Below, one piece after another: positions 16,842 through 26,459 of a stretch of DNA of 64,000 nucleotides; the first letter of the stretch is position 1, and each line of letters opens with the position of its first letter. The position numbers and the translations under genes were made by a program. The notes under the pieces were generated by a model that searched no databases, was not told the DNA's origin, and saw nothing but the letters and a program-made list of their open reading frames with translations. This DNA is from MH13 sp042140245 (GTDB lineage Bacteria; Pseudomonadota; Alphaproteobacteria; Rhizobiales; MH13): contig NZ_CP159483.1 in assembly GCF_042140245.1 (NCBI RefSeq), forward strand, positions 3,410,001 through 3,474,000, in the 5' to 3' direction.

Positions 16842-18446
16842 TTAGCCGCGGTCGGTGGGCAGAGCCACGAAGCGTGAAGCGCCGTTTTGGCCTTCAACGC
16901 GGACCAGAGCAGAGGCCTGACCATTGCGCGCGGCTTGGCGTAGACCAGACGTCAAATCGCGCATGCTGCTGACTGGCTGGCCAGCAACCTCAACGATCAC
17001 ATCGCCTTCGCGCAGATCACGTTCAGCAGCCACACCGTTGGGGTCAAGTTCGGTGACCGCAAGGCCCTCCACATCAAGCCCAAGCGAAGAGGCAGGCGCC
17101 ACCGTCATACCAAGCTGATCAACGATGCTTGGCTGCGAGCGATCCAAATCTGGCTGACGGAACTGGCTGGCCAGTTCGCGTTCCGATGGCAGAGTGCCCA
17201 AGAGGACATCGATGACTTGCTCCCGGCCATCGCGCCAGATGAGAATTTCCACGGTCTCGTCAGGATCGAAAGCGCCAATGATGCGGGCAAGCTCTGTCGG
17301 GCCTTCCACGGCCACATCATTCACCGACAGGATCGTATCGCCTGATTGCAGACCAGCCTCTTCAGCAGGCGATCCAGCGGCGGCGGAGACAATAATCGCG
17401 CCTTCTGTTGAGTCGCGGCCAATGCCTTCGGCAAGCTCCGGTGTCAGCGATTGGATGTTCACACCCAACCAGCCACGGGCCACAGCACCGTTTTCAATCA
17501 GATCGCCGATCACGTCAGCGGTCACCGTGGACGGCACAGCAAAGGCGATACCGACATTGCCACCGGACGGGGAGAAGATGGCGGTGTTCACGCCAACCAC
17601 TTCACCACGCATGTTGAAGGTCGGGCCGCCGGAGTTACCCCGGTTGATGGCCGCGTCAATCTGCAAGAACTCATCATACGGGCCAGGCTGGATGTCACGG
17701 CCCTGCTGGGAAACGATACCCGAGGTCACCGAACCACCAAGACCAAAGGGGTTGCCGATGGCCAGGACGACTTCACCAATCCGCGGCTGCTCTTCAGCCA
17801 AGCGCACATAGGTGAAATCATTGCCTTCAACCTTCAGCAGCGCCAGATCGGTGCGGCTGTCCGTGCCGAGGACTTCAGCATCCAAGATGTCACCATTGTC
17901 CATCACGATCTGAACGGCGCCGGCATCTTCGATCACATGGTTGTTGGTGACCAGATAGCCATCCTCAGAGATGAAGAAGCCGGAACCCTGTCCGCCACCG
18001 CGGCGCGGCGTGCGCGGGTCTTGCCCACCACCAGGACCACGGCGGAAAAACTCTTCAGCTTCCGGGCCAAAGCGGCGGAAAAAGCGGTCAAACGGCGTGC
18101 CATCGGGCAAACGGTCAATATCACGGTTGGAGGTTTCGACTGGCTGTTGAGCTTCCACGCGCACGGCCACAACGGCGGGCATGACCGCCTCAACAAGATC
18201 TTCAAAGCCCGTTGGCGCCACGAAGCTGTCAGGGATCACCGCCTCGGCAGCGCGGGCTTGCTGGACGCTGCTCACCACCGCCGTGCCAGCCAGCGGTACA
18301 AGCAGGCCAAGGCCGAGAATGGTGGAAAGCGCCAAAGTGGTTTTGCGGTTGAGAAACCGGGCGCGGCGCGGCATTTGCACGCCGCCCTCTGTTTGAAACA
18401 CGCCTGTGGAGGCCGAGTGTTGGGAGGTCTGATTTGGATCGGTCAT
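16842..18446 (-). CDS. degP: Do-family periplasmic serine protease (DegP/HtrA)
   Basis: A 534-aa protein with a basic N-terminus, a signal-anchor helix (about 36-62), a trypsin-like domain and two PDZ domains (about 320-400 and 440-525). The catalytic triad is His170 (TNNHVI), Asp200 (SRTDLALLK) and Ser272 (GNSGGP). A Gly/Arg-rich loop (about 135-150, GPGGGQDPRTPRRGGG) precedes the protease core. DegP degrades or refolds damaged envelope proteins. It lies between the cytochrome c maturation block and a two-component pair. In the 155 bp before its start there is a hairpin, CGCACCG at 18478-18484 with CGGTGCG at 18491-18497, which would sit in the leader. Confidence 0.94.
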   Translation of the reverse strand: MTDPNQTSQHSASTGVFQTEGGVQMPRRARFLNRKTTLALSTILGLGLLVPLAGTAVVSSVQQARAAEAVIPDSFVAPTGFEDLVEAVMPAVVAVRVEAQQPVETSNRDIDRLPDGTPFDRFFRRFGPEAEEFFRRGPGGGQDPRTPRRGGGQGSGFFISEDGYLVTNNHVIEDAGAVQIVMDNGDILDAEVLGTDSRTDLALLKVEGNDFTYVRLAEEQPRIGEVVLAIGNPFGLGGSVTSGIVSQQGRDIQPGPYDEFLQIDAAINRGNSGGPTFNMRGEVVGVNTAIFSPSGGNVGIAFAVPSTVTADVIGDLIENGAVARGWLGVNIQSLTPELAEGIGRDSTEGAIIVSAAAGSPAEEAGLQSGDTILSVNDVAVEGPTELARIIGAFDPDETVEILIWRDGREQVIDVLLGTLPSERELASQFRQPDLDRSQPSIVDQLGMTVAPASSLGLDVEGLAVTELDPNGVAAERDLREGDVIVEVAGQPVSSMRDLTSGLRQAARNGQASALVRVEGQNGASRFVALPTDRG

Positions 18447-18602
18447 GTCGCCAATGTTCCTTTATGCCAGTCATTGTCGCACCGTCTGACCGGTGCGTGG
18501 GCCGATATGGCCCCCAGCGATGGAAGCTATTTGGTGTTCTGCGCCTTACCGCACCATGTCGATCGGGTTAAACCTTTGTAATGTTCGTGTTTCTTGACGG
18601 CT

Positions 18603-19856
18603 CTAAACAGTCTCAGCGGCGCATTTGGTGACAACGGCTGCGCCTTTGGTCAGCGTTTTGTGCACCGGACATTTGTCAGCGATTTCAATGAGTTTGGCCT
18701 TTACGTCCGGCGTCACATCACCAGACAGGTGAATGGTCCGCTCAAACCGGTCAATCTTGCCAGCCTTGCCTTCAATCTCTTCACCGCAATCAGCGCAATC
18801 TTTCGCATGCACTTTGTCGTGCTCCACGGTTACAGCGGTCAGTGGCAAATCAAGCTTCTTGAAGTCAGCGTACATGCGCAGCGTCATGGTGGTGCAGGCG
18901 CCCAGCGCAGCGGCCAGCATGTCGTAAGGGGCAGGCCCAGTGTCCATGCCGCCATAGCTTTCAGGCTCATCAGCCAGAATGCCATGCGCGCCCATACGAA
19001 CCGAGGCTTGAAACTTGCCAGCGCCTGTTTCAGCGACCGCTATCTTGGCTGTTGCCACGTCACCGGAGAAGGTCGCTTCGTGCGGCTCAGCGGCAGGGAC
19101 ATAACGCTCTGACCAGGAAGCGATCATCTGAGCCACATAGGCTGCATCGCTATGGCTTGTGAGCAAATGGTCAGCGCCGTCCAGAGTGACAAAGCTCTTG
19201 GGGTGTTTGGCGGCATTGTAGATGATCGCGGCGTTCTCAATGCCCACTGTCGCGTCCACGGGTGAATGGAACACCATCAGAGCTTTTTTCATGGATGCGA
19301 TGCGCTCCGATAAGTTCTGCTTGGCGACGTCTTCCAGAAACTGTTTTTCAATCGTGAAGGTACGACCAGCCAGGTTCACCTCGGCCTTGCCATCACGCTC
19401 GATGGCTTCGACGTCGGCATGGAAGTTGTGCACCACGTGCGCGGTGTCCGCCGGGGCGCCGACGGTGGCGACAGCCTTCACTTCTGGGATACCGGGGGCA
19501 GCCGAAAGAACCGCCGCCCCACCCAGGGAATGGCCGATCAGGATGGAAGGTGCCTCACCATTGGCACGCATCCACTCCACAGCACTCATCAAATCAGCGA
19601 CGTTGGAGGAGAAGTTTGTGGACGCAAAATCGCCGTCGGAATGGCCGAGACCTGTGAAATCAAACCGCAAGGTCGCGATGCCATGAGCAGCCAGTTCTGA
19701 GGCAATACGCTTGGCGGCGAACACATCTTTGGAGCAGGTGAAGCAATGGGCAAAAAGCGCGCATGCACGCGGCTTACCTGCTGGCTTATCAAACCGGGCG
19801 GCAAGGGTTGCGCCCGATGCACCGGTGAAGGTGATGCGGCTGGTGGTGGCTGGCAT
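18603..19856 (-). CDS. Alpha/beta hydrolase-OsmC fusion protein
   Basis: A 417-aa two-domain protein. Residues about 1-260 are an alpha/beta hydrolase with the nucleophile elbow GHSLGG (Ser110) and HCFTCSKD near 37-44. Residues about 275-415 are an OsmC/Ohr-like domain with the conserved cysteines in LGACTTMTLRMYAD and KCPVHKTL, the pair that reduces organic hydroperoxides in this family. The frame is open to 19916, but the ATG at 19856 (MPATTSRITFTG) gives the usual N-terminus. Fusions of this type occur in proteobacteria; the hydrolase substrate is unknown. It sits between ccmH and degP on the same strand. A role in peroxide or electrophile detoxification is inferred. Confidence 0.88.
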   Translation of the reverse strand: MPATTSRITFTGASGATLAARFDKPAGKPRACALFAHCFTCSKDVFAAKRIASELAAHGIATLRFDFTGLGHSDGDFASTNFSSNVADLMSAVEWMRANGEAPSILIGHSLGGAAVLSAAPGIPEVKAVATVGAPADTAHVVHNFHADVEAIERDGKAEVNLAGRTFTIEKQFLEDVAKQNLSERIASMKKALMVFHSPVDATVGIENAAIIYNAAKHPKSFVTLDGADHLLTSHSDAAYVAQMIASWSERYVPAAEPHEATFSGDVATAKIAVAETGAGKFQASVRMGAHGILADEPESYGGMDTGPAPYDMLAAALGACTTMTLRMYADFKKLDLPLTAVTVEHDKVHAKDCADCGEEIEGKAGKIDRFERTIHLSGDVTPDVKAKLIEIADKCPVHKTLTKGAAVVTKCAAETV

Positions 19857-19985
19857 GGAAAGTCGTCCTGGAAAAGCGGCCTGAACTGGCCCTGTAAAGA
19901 TGGCGTACGCTCGCATGCGTTCGCGATCACGCGCAAGCCACAGCTGGGTGAGCAGTCTGTGCGCGACGCGCTATGGTTTGCGAAC

Positions 19986-20456
19986 CTAGTCCTGGTCGGA
20001 TTTCAAAAGCGCTTGAAGGCGGGCCTGCTCATCTGCACTCAGTGCAGCCGGTGCTGACGCAACGACCCTCTTGCGGCCACGCGTACGCAGAAAAATCACC
20101 GTCCCGGCGATCACAAGCACCAGTGCCGGGCCAAACCAAAGCAGGACAGTTGCTTGGTTCACAGGCGGGCGCAGCAAGACAAAGTCGCCATAGCGGGCGA
20201 CGAGGAAATCAAGCACCTCTTGGTCGCTGTCCCCAGCCACCAAACGCTCACGCACCAAGATGCGCAAATCACGCGCCAACTGGGCGTTGCTCGCATCGAT
20301 GCTTTCATTCTGACACACCAAGCAGCGGATTTCTGCGGATAGATCGCGCGCCCGCGATTCCAACACCGGATCGTTCAGCACTTCGTCGGGTAGCACCGCC
20401 TGCGCTGGCAAAGCCAGCATCACGCTCATCAAGGCCGCAAGTGCTAGCCGCATCAT
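19986..20456 (-). CDS. ccmH: Cytochrome c maturation thioredoxin-like protein CcmH
   Basis: A 156-aa protein with a signal peptide (1-20), the redox motif CLVCQN (Cys45, Cys48) and one C-terminal membrane helix (about 103-124), the layout of CcmH/CycL. It reduces the CXXCH cysteines of apocytochrome c before haem attachment. The start overlaps the ccmF stop by 4 bp. Last gene of the ccmI-ccmE-ccmF-ccmH series; this is the short, single-domain form without the TPR part, which is encoded separately as ccmI. Confidence 0.94.
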   Translation of the reverse strand: MMRLALAALMSVMLALPAQAVLPDEVLNDPVLESRARDLSAEIRCLVCQNESIDASNAQLARDLRILVRERLVAGDSDQEVLDFLVARYGDFVLLRPPVNQATVLLWFGPALVLVIAGTVIFLRTRGRKRVVASAPAALSADEQARLQALLKSDQD

Positions 20457-22456
20457 TCAGCTGGCTCCATGCCTTGAGGGATTGACGGTTGCTTGGCTTT
20501 CTTCGCACGTGTCGGTGCACCCACACGTAGGCGACGGTCCATGAGAGAGAGCACACCGCCGGCGGACATGATCAGTGTGCCGATCCAAATCAGTGTCACC
20601 AGCGGTTTGTGGTAGAAGCGCACGACAATGCCACCATCCTGCGTTGGGTCGCCTGGCGAGATGTAAAGCTGCGAGAACATGTCGACCGTATGGAACGCCG
20701 CCTCGGTGGTGGGGAAGTTGCGCGCCGGATAGACACGGCGTGAGGGTTCCATGACCGCGATCACATTACCACCCTCACGTGCCGTGAACTGCGCGATCAC
20801 CTCGGTGTAGTTCTCACCGGTGTTGGGGCGCAGGCCCTCGAAGGTGAACTCATAGCCCGCGATGGATGCTGTTTCGCCAGGGTTCAGCGTGGTGATCTCT
20901 TCGCTTTCAAAGGCCGATACGCCAACGATGCCGAGCAGCATCACGCCGACGCCGAAGTGGGCAACTGTCGTGCCCCAAGCAGAACGTGGCAGGTTGATCA
21001 AGCGACGGAACGTATCGCCAATAGGTGAGGAGAACGCTTTCACACGGCCAAGCGGATCGGCCAGCGCCCCAAGCATCAGCCAGACAGCCACACCAATCGC
21101 GATGGCTTTGATCCAAGCATCAATGCCGAACAGCGCGAAGATGCAGGCGACCACAAGCAGCGAGGCAGCACCCGCCCACCAAAGCCGTTCTAAGGCCATG
21201 GCGAGATTGCCACGCTTCCACGCTAGGATCGGCCCAAACGGGACCGCCAAGAGCAGTGGGATCATCAAGGGGCCAAAGGTGAGGTTGAAGAAAGGAGGTC
21301 CGACGGAAATCTTGTCACCCGTCAGCGCTTCAAGCAGCAGCGGATAAAGCGTCCCGAGCAGCACGGTCGCCGTTGCCACCGACAGGAAGAGGTTGTTGAC
21401 GACCAATGCGCCTTCCCGGCTGATAGGCGCGAACATACCACCCTGGCGCAGTTCGCTCGCGCGCAGGGCAAACAGTGCAAACGCGCCGCCGATAAAGACC
21501 ATCAGAATAGCCAGAATAAAGAGCCCGCGTTCGGGATCGGTCGCAAAGGCGTGCACGGACGTCAAAACGCCCGAGCGCACCAAAAATGTACCGAGCAGGG
21601 ACAGCGAAAACGCGATGATGGCGAGGAGTACCGTCCACACTTTCAGTGCCTCGCGCTTCTCCATCACGATGGCCGAGTGGAGCAGCGCGGTGGCAGCGAG
21701 CCAGGGCATAAAGGAGGCATTCTCAACCGGGTCCCAGAACCACCAGCCACCCCAGCCAAGCTCGTAATAAGCCCAGTAAGAGCCCATCGAAATGCCAAGC
21801 GTCAGGAAGACCCAGGCGGCCAAAGTCCATGGACGGACCCATCGTGCCCAGGCCGCATCCAAGCGGCCTTCGATGAGGGCAGCGATGGCAAAAGAGAAGG
21901 AGATCGAGAGGCCCACATAGCCGAGATAGAGCAGCGGCGGATGGATCGCGAGGCCGATGTCTTGAAGGATCGGGTTGAGGTCTTCGCCCTCAGCAGGCGC
22001 TGAGTGAACCCGGTCAAACGGGTTGGAGGTCAGCACAATGAAGAGCAGAAACGCGACCGTCACCCAGGCCTGCACCGAAAGCACATTGGCTTTCAGCGAG
22101 CGTGGGAGATTTCCCCCGAAGAAAGCGATGCCAGCACCAAAGATCGCCAGGATCAACACCCAGAGGAGCATTGAGCCTTCATGGTTGCCCCAAACGCCGG
22201 TGATCTTGAAGAGAAGCGGCTTCTCCGAGTGTGAATTCATCACCACGTTGACGACGGAGAAGTCGGAGACGACATAGGCGTACGTGAGCGCTGCGAAGCT
22301 CAGCGCCAAAAAGGCGCATTGCACGGGCGCGGTCACATCGGCGATGCGCATCAGGCCAACATCACCGGTGCGTGCACCCCAAAATGGCATGAGGCTTTGA
22401 ACAAGGGCCAGCACCAGGGCCAGCACCATTGCGTAATGGCCTATCTCAACGATCAT
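20453..22456 (-). CDS. ccmF: Haem lyase subunit CcmF
   Basis: A 667-aa polytopic membrane protein with about 15 helices. The tryptophan-rich haem-handling motif GWGGWWFWDPVENASFMPW is present near residues 230-250, together with conserved membrane histidines. CcmF takes haem from holo-CcmE and, with CcmH and CcmI, ligates it to apocytochrome c at the outer face of the inner membrane. Length is normal for the family. It overlaps ccmH by 4 bp and follows ccmE closely. ccmABCDG are not in this window and must lie elsewhere. Confidence 0.96.
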   Translation of the reverse strand: MIVEIGHYAMVLALVLALVQSLMPFWGARTGDVGLMRIADVTAPVQCAFLALSFAALTYAYVVSDFSVVNVVMNSHSEKPLLFKITGVWGNHEGSMLLWVLILAIFGAGIAFFGGNLPRSLKANVLSVQAWVTVAFLLFIVLTSNPFDRVHSAPAEGEDLNPILQDIGLAIHPPLLYLGYVGLSISFSFAIAALIEGRLDAAWARWVRPWTLAAWVFLTLGISMGSYWAYYELGWGGWWFWDPVENASFMPWLAATALLHSAIVMEKREALKVWTVLLAIIAFSLSLLGTFLVRSGVLTSVHAFATDPERGLFILAILMVFIGGAFALFALRASELRQGGMFAPISREGALVVNNLFLSVATATVLLGTLYPLLLEALTGDKISVGPPFFNLTFGPLMIPLLLAVPFGPILAWKRGNLAMALERLWWAGAASLLVVACIFALFGIDAWIKAIAIGVAVWLMLGALADPLGRVKAFSSPIGDTFRRLINLPRSAWGTTVAHFGVGVMLLGIVGVSAFESEEITTLNPGETASIAGYEFTFEGLRPNTGENYTEVIAQFTAREGGNVIAVMEPSRRVYPARNFPTTEAAFHTVDMFSQLYISPGDPTQDGGIVVRFYHKPLVTLIWIGTLIMSAGGVLSLMDRRLRVGAPTRAKKAKQPSIPQGMEPAE

Positions 22457-22475
22457 CGCGCGCTCCCTGCGGTGT

Positions 22476-22964
22476 CTAGTACGCGTTCAGCGCTGGTGGA
22501 TTGGCGGGCGGATGCTGTGTGCCTTCGCTCCCCTCGCCCTGCCAGACGCCTTGGGCACGCAAGCTCTCTGCCACTTCGGTCGGCATGTAGTTTTCATCGT
22601 GGCGGGCCAGCACCGTGTCGGCTTGGAATGTGCCATCGGGGCCAAGATAGCCTTCCGTGACCACGCCTTGGCCCTCGCGGAAGAGGTCCGGCAAGATGCC
22701 CGTATACGCCACTTCGATCGTCGCATTGGTATCGGTCACGCCAAAGCGCACAGTGTCGCCAACGCCACGGATCACCGTGCCCTCAGCCACCAAACCGCCC
22801 AAACGAATGCGCTGCGTTTCGGTGGTGGGCTGGGAGTAAAGATCGGTGGGAGAAGAAAAGAAAGCGATGGAATCCCGCATCGCGAACAGCACCAGGCCAG
22901 TGGCAACGGCAAGCACGCTAAGCGCTGTTCCAATGAGAAGAAAACGTTGGCCCTTACGGGTCAT
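22476..22964 (-). CDS. ccmE: Haem chaperone CcmE
   Basis: A 162-aa membrane-anchored protein: N-terminal helix (about 7-29) then an OB-fold domain (about 45-135). The covalent haem-binding histidine is His122 in LARHDENYMP. CcmE receives haem from CcmC/CcmAB and passes it to CcmF. The frame opens at 22994, but the ATG at 22964 (MTRKGQRFLLIG) is the usual start. The tail is Pro-rich and likely disordered. It lies 20 bp before ccmF. Confidence 0.94.
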   Translation of the reverse strand: MTRKGQRFLLIGTALSVLAVATGLVLFAMRDSIAFFSSPTDLYSQPTTETQRIRLGGLVAEGTVIRGVGDTVRFGVTDTNATIEVAYTGILPDLFREGQGVVTEGYLGPDGTFQADTVLARHDENYMPTEVAESLRAQGVWQGEGSEGTQHPPANPPALNAY

Positions 22965-23088
22965 GAAGAGGTCCTCGTCGTGTCGAGTTGTCAAAACTCG
23001 CGCAGCGTTATCACGGTTTATAAGGGGTCGCTTAGACGCGCATCAAGCGCGGCAAAATGCCCATAGTATGGCCACGGATAGAACGACG

Positions 23089-24219
23089 TCAGGGCGGTGT
23101 GGTGTTGAGCTGAAGCTCTTCAGCAATGGTGAGCAAGCGCAGGCGTGCTGGATTGTCGGCCTGGAAGAAAGCAAGTGCCGTCCAGAGGCTGCGCTCGGCG
23201 TCATCGCGATCACCCAAAGCCACGTAAGATCGGATCAACTGGCTCCATCCGGCCAGATCATCCGGTTGGTCTTCCAGACGGGCAGCCAGGCCATCGACCA
23301 TGCCTTCGATGGCGGCACGGCGCTCTTGTTCAGGAAGAGAGATGATAGCCTCAGCGGCATCCGTATCGGGTGCCGGCACGCGTACGGCGCTCGGCATATC
23401 AGCGAGCAAGGCATCGACACTTGCCGTCCATGGTGCATCGGACCCGCCATCATTGCGCAGGGCGATTAGTATCTCGCGCGCCTGATCCAGCTGCCCCTCC
23501 TGCACCAGACCCAAAGCGCGGTAATAGCGGGCTTTTGGGAAACTTGGTTCAATATCGAGGGCTGCCCTGAACTGCTGCATCGCCTCTTCGGTGACCAGAC
23601 CTTGGTTTTCGACCACGATCACCTCACCCAAATCGGTCAGCAAAACCGGGTTGTCGCCTTGAATCCGCAGCAACTGCTGGAAAGCTCCGCGTGCCTCAAA
23701 AAAGCGTCCCTGGCGTGAGTAAATTGGCGCAAGAATGGCCCAACCCCGGGCGTCATCGGGATTTTCCTGAACGGCATTTTCCACACGGGCGATAAGGATC
23801 GCAACATCCTGGTTTTCAACGGTTGCTGACAAGCGCTCGGCAAGCGGGTTGTCCGGCATTCCCGGCGAGCCAAAGGATACGTAAATTGCCAAAGCAGACA
23901 GCGGCACGATCAAAAAAGCTGTTGCCAAAACCAAACGTGGACGCCATCGCGAGGGCGTGACCACCGCTGTTTCGTGCTGGTCAGGCAAGTCGCTGGCTTT
24001 CAGCAAACGCCGGGAAATCTCCAGGCGGGCAGCATCGGCTTCGGCTTCACTTAGTGCGCCGCGCTCAACATCTTTGTCGATTTCAGAGAGTTGATCCTTG
24101 TAGACCTCCGCGTCGGAGCCCCCCAGATCATCAACCGTACGACGAGCACGCGCATAGGGTAGCAGCACCGCGATCGCGGCAATCGCCGTCAAAACGGCAA
24201 AGACAACCCATACCAGCAC
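23089..24219 (-). CDS. ccmI: Cytochrome c maturation protein CcmI (TPR domain)
   Basis: About 376 aa with two membrane helices (about 3-22 and 98-118) flanking a coiled cytoplasmic loop (DQLSEIDKDVERGAL), then a periplasmic tail of TPR-like repeats (about 150-370). CcmI/CycH binds apocytochrome c and presents it to CcmF-CcmH. The frame opens at a GTG at 24252; I prefer the GTG at 24219 (reading MLVWVVFAVL), which has AAGGGTG at proper distance and begins the first helix directly. It heads the ccmI-E-F-H series, with 124 bp between it and ccmE. Confidence 0.9.
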   Translation of the reverse strand: MLVWVVFAVLTAIAAIAVLLPYARARRTVDDLGGSDAEVYKDQLSEIDKDVERGALSEAEADAARLEISRRLLKASDLPDQHETAVVTPSRWRPRLVLATAFLIVPLSALAIYVSFGSPGMPDNPLAERLSATVENQDVAILIARVENAVQENPDDARGWAILAPIYSRQGRFFEARGAFQQLLRIQGDNPVLLTDLGEVIVVENQGLVTEEAMQQFRAALDIEPSFPKARYYRALGLVQEGQLDQAREILIALRNDGGSDAPWTASVDALLADMPSAVRVPAPDTDAAEAIISLPEQERRAAIEGMVDGLAARLEDQPDDLAGWSQLIRSYVALGDRDDAERSLWTALAFFQADNPARLRLLTIAEELQLNTTPP

Positions 24220-24365
24220 GCCAACACCCTTAGCCCGATCTAAACAGCTCACTCAAACCGCTTTCACACGGCATGTGATTGGCGATCATGGCTAGGATTG
24301 GGCGCGATGATTGTCCAGTGGGTGCAACACGAATGATACTATGTCGCACCGCGCTTGGCTGGCGG

Positions 24366-25799
24366 TTAGCCAGCCAGTCTTGCTTGAATCTCGATGTCGC
24401 GGGCGCGCGCTTCAACGGTTGCTGCGTGGCGACGCTCCATGGTCGCGCCGTATGCCCCGCCGAAATAGATACCAAACAATTCCGCGGCACCTGCCGAGCG
24501 GGCCTCCGCGGCATCCCAGTTTTCATCGCTCGCGCTGGCCAAGCGGTCAATTGCCTGCTTGCCCTGGCTTTCCAGCGCGTCCTCGATATTCTTTTCCATG
24601 CGCTTGATCAGAGAGTTTACCGCCAGAGACCCGCGAATCTCGCTGGCTACCATGAACAGCGTAAGACCAAACACAGCCTCCTGAAGGCTGGATGCATCCG
24701 GCACAATTTCGCGCCCACGCGATTCCATAACACCGACACTGCGCTTGATCATGTGCAACAGCGGATCAAGCTCTTTGATCAACAGATCACTGGCGCGGGA
24801 ACGCACGGTTGCCAGGCGCTTTAACCAAGGGTCTTCAGGGGCTTCATCGAGCGTGCGTTCGATGGCTGAGACCAGCTCGTGATAAAGCCGCAGGCTTTGA
24901 GTGACCTTGTCCAGATTGCGGTCACCTGCCAGTACCAGGCGCAGGCGCTCAATCTCGCGCATGGCCTCGCTCAGCGCGATTTGGACCGCACCGCCTGCCA
25001 TGGTGCCGCGAATAACCGATGGACTGCTGGAATTGGCGTAGTAGACGGCAAACCGCACCAGATCGCTCGGCGAACCCAGCCGATCAAGAACAGCTGCAAA
25101 AGCATAGATCGTATCGGTCGGAGGATGATCGGCGTAGACGGTAAGCGCTTTGTTGAGCATGGCCAGTCCGCTGCGACCCACGGGCAGCTTGTCGGGCAAG
25201 CCATCCAAGAAGGCTTTCAAGGCGGGTTTTTGTTTGAAGAAAGCAATGATGTCGTGCAGGTCCGCCAAAACGCGCGAGCTGCCCAATTGGCCTTCCAAGC
25301 GTTTGAGCGAGCCCTGCGCTTTGTCGTACTCAGCCATCAAGGCTGAGGTGTGCAGGCATACCTCGCGCTGAAAGTCGTCGGCACATTCAGCGATGGCATC
25401 AGGTTCTTCATCCACGATAGCCGCACGCAGGGCTGCTAGCGATTCATCGCAGCGACCAGGGGCAAGGTCACGGGTGATCCAAATCCAGATCGGGCGCAAA
25501 GATTCACGATCAATAACGCCCACTTGCTTTTCAGGAAGGGAGATCGACCCCATGACGGGCTCAAGCGGCAAAAAGAACGCTCGCTCGGCTGATAAAGACC
25601 GCTCACCGCCAGGCTCGGAGTCCATGACCTCACGTAGCGCATCCATAATGATGTCATGAACAGGTGACTGCTCGCCGCGCGCACGCGATCGATCGATCGA
25701 CCGCGTCAAAGTGCGATGCGAGTCGGAGCTAAGTTCACCAAGATATTCGCGCAGGCGGGAGATTAACTCCTGCCTGCCGATGCGTGTGTTGGCAGACAT
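24366..25799 (-). CDS. Conserved protein of unknown function
   Basis: I do not recognise this 477-aa family by name. The protein is soluble, with no signal peptide or membrane helix, and is predicted mostly alpha-helical. It has Arg-rich stretches near the start (HRTLTRSIDRSRARGEQSP), a possible conserved core around RPIWIWITRDLAPGRCDESLA, two paired-helix regions in the middle and a helical C-terminus ending ARDIEIQARLAG. It lies between the feuQ/lipoprotein genes and ccmI on the same strand, with 72 and about 146 bp gaps, so it may belong to either transcription unit. Codon use matches its neighbours. No catalytic motif was found. Confidence 0.8.
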   Translation of the reverse strand: MSANTRIGRQELISRLREYLGELSSDSHRTLTRSIDRSRARGEQSPVHDIIMDALREVMDSEPGGERSLSAERAFFLPLEPVMGSISLPEKQVGVIDRESLRPIWIWITRDLAPGRCDESLAALRAAIVDEEPDAIAECADDFQREVCLHTSALMAEYDKAQGSLKRLEGQLGSSRVLADLHDIIAFFKQKPALKAFLDGLPDKLPVGRSGLAMLNKALTVYADHPPTDTIYAFAAVLDRLGSPSDLVRFAVYYANSSSPSVIRGTMAGGAVQIALSEAMREIERLRLVLAGDRNLDKVTQSLRLYHELVSAIERTLDEAPEDPWLKRLATVRSRASDLLIKELDPLLHMIKRSVGVMESRGREIVPDASSLQEAVFGLTLFMVASEIRGSLAVNSLIKRMEKNIEDALESQGKQAIDRLASASDENWDAAEARSAGAAELFGIYFGGAYGATMERRHAATVEARARDIEIQARLAG

Positions 25800-25871
25800 G
25801 GGGCCCTGGTCAGTTCACTAGACCACAAGCCTGCCAGAAGAGGGTTAACGCCGCGTTGTGGCGCGCGGTGG

Positions 25872-26399
25872 TTAGCCGACGTTACGCCATGTGCCATCAG
25901 GCTGGCGACACGCAGTGCCTGTCAACACTTCAGGCTGGCCTTGGATGTACACTGTGTGGGTGTAATCGCGGCAAACCAGAGAGTTGATCTGGTAAGACTG
26001 ACCTGGAACGACCTGACCACGCGGGCCGGTCGGCGACTGCCATGCAACCGGAGCGCCAGGGCGACCGGTCTCAAGAGCCTGGAATTGCGCCTGATAATAA
26101 CGCTGCTGCGCCTGCGCATCGAGCTGACGGCCCAATTCAGCGCCCAGCAAGCCACCGAGAACAGCGCCACCAACGGTCGCCAAGACCTGGCCAGACCCTG
26201 ATCCGATTTGGCTACCGAGTACGCCACCGGCGACAGCACCGCCCAAGGCACCAACACCTTCGCGTGGGCCAGTGCCGTATGACTGACAACCGGCCAGCGC
26301 TGTCAGGGCCATCAAAGCAATGGCACCGTTGCGCAGCGCGGTGGTGCGTTTGGCACCCGTTTTTGTAGCCTTTGCGGCTGAAATTGAAGTGTTCAACAT
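25872..26399 (-). CDS. Glycine-zipper outer-membrane lipoprotein (17-kDa surface antigen type)
   Basis: A lipoprotein of about 175 aa. A signal peptide ends in the lipobox LTALAGC, followed by a glycine-zipper 2TM segment (VGALGGAVAGGVLGSQIGSG, then AVLGGLLGAELGRQLD) and a C-terminal domain with two cysteines (NSLVCRDYTHTVYI and TGTACRQPDGTW). This is the rickettsial 17-kDa antigen/RcpB-like plan. It is probably anchored in the outer membrane. Two starts are possible: 26408 and 26399; the second has GGAG at better spacing. It follows feuQ by about 60 bp. Confidence 0.85.
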   Translation of the reverse strand: MLNTSISAAKATKTGAKRTTALRNGAIALMALTALAGCQSYGTGPREGVGALGGAVAGGVLGSQIGSGSGQVLATVGGAVLGGLLGAELGRQLDAQAQQRYYQAQFQALETGRPGAPVAWQSPTGPRGQVVPGQSYQINSLVCRDYTHTVYIQGQPEVLTGTACRQPDGTWRNVG

Positions 26400-26459
26400 A
26401 AGGGTCATCTCCCGATATGGTTTGGTGCAGTGTAGAAGTACGCGTGCGCCGGGTGGCGA

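Noticed and set aside
16721..16972. 83-aa plus-strand ORF in the degP-regulator gap
   Set aside because: Runs over palindromes and into antisense degP; no family features.
17451..18581. 376-aa plus-strand ORF opposite degP
   Set aside because: Antisense shadow of a high-GC gene; composition is random-like and degP is complete on the other strand.
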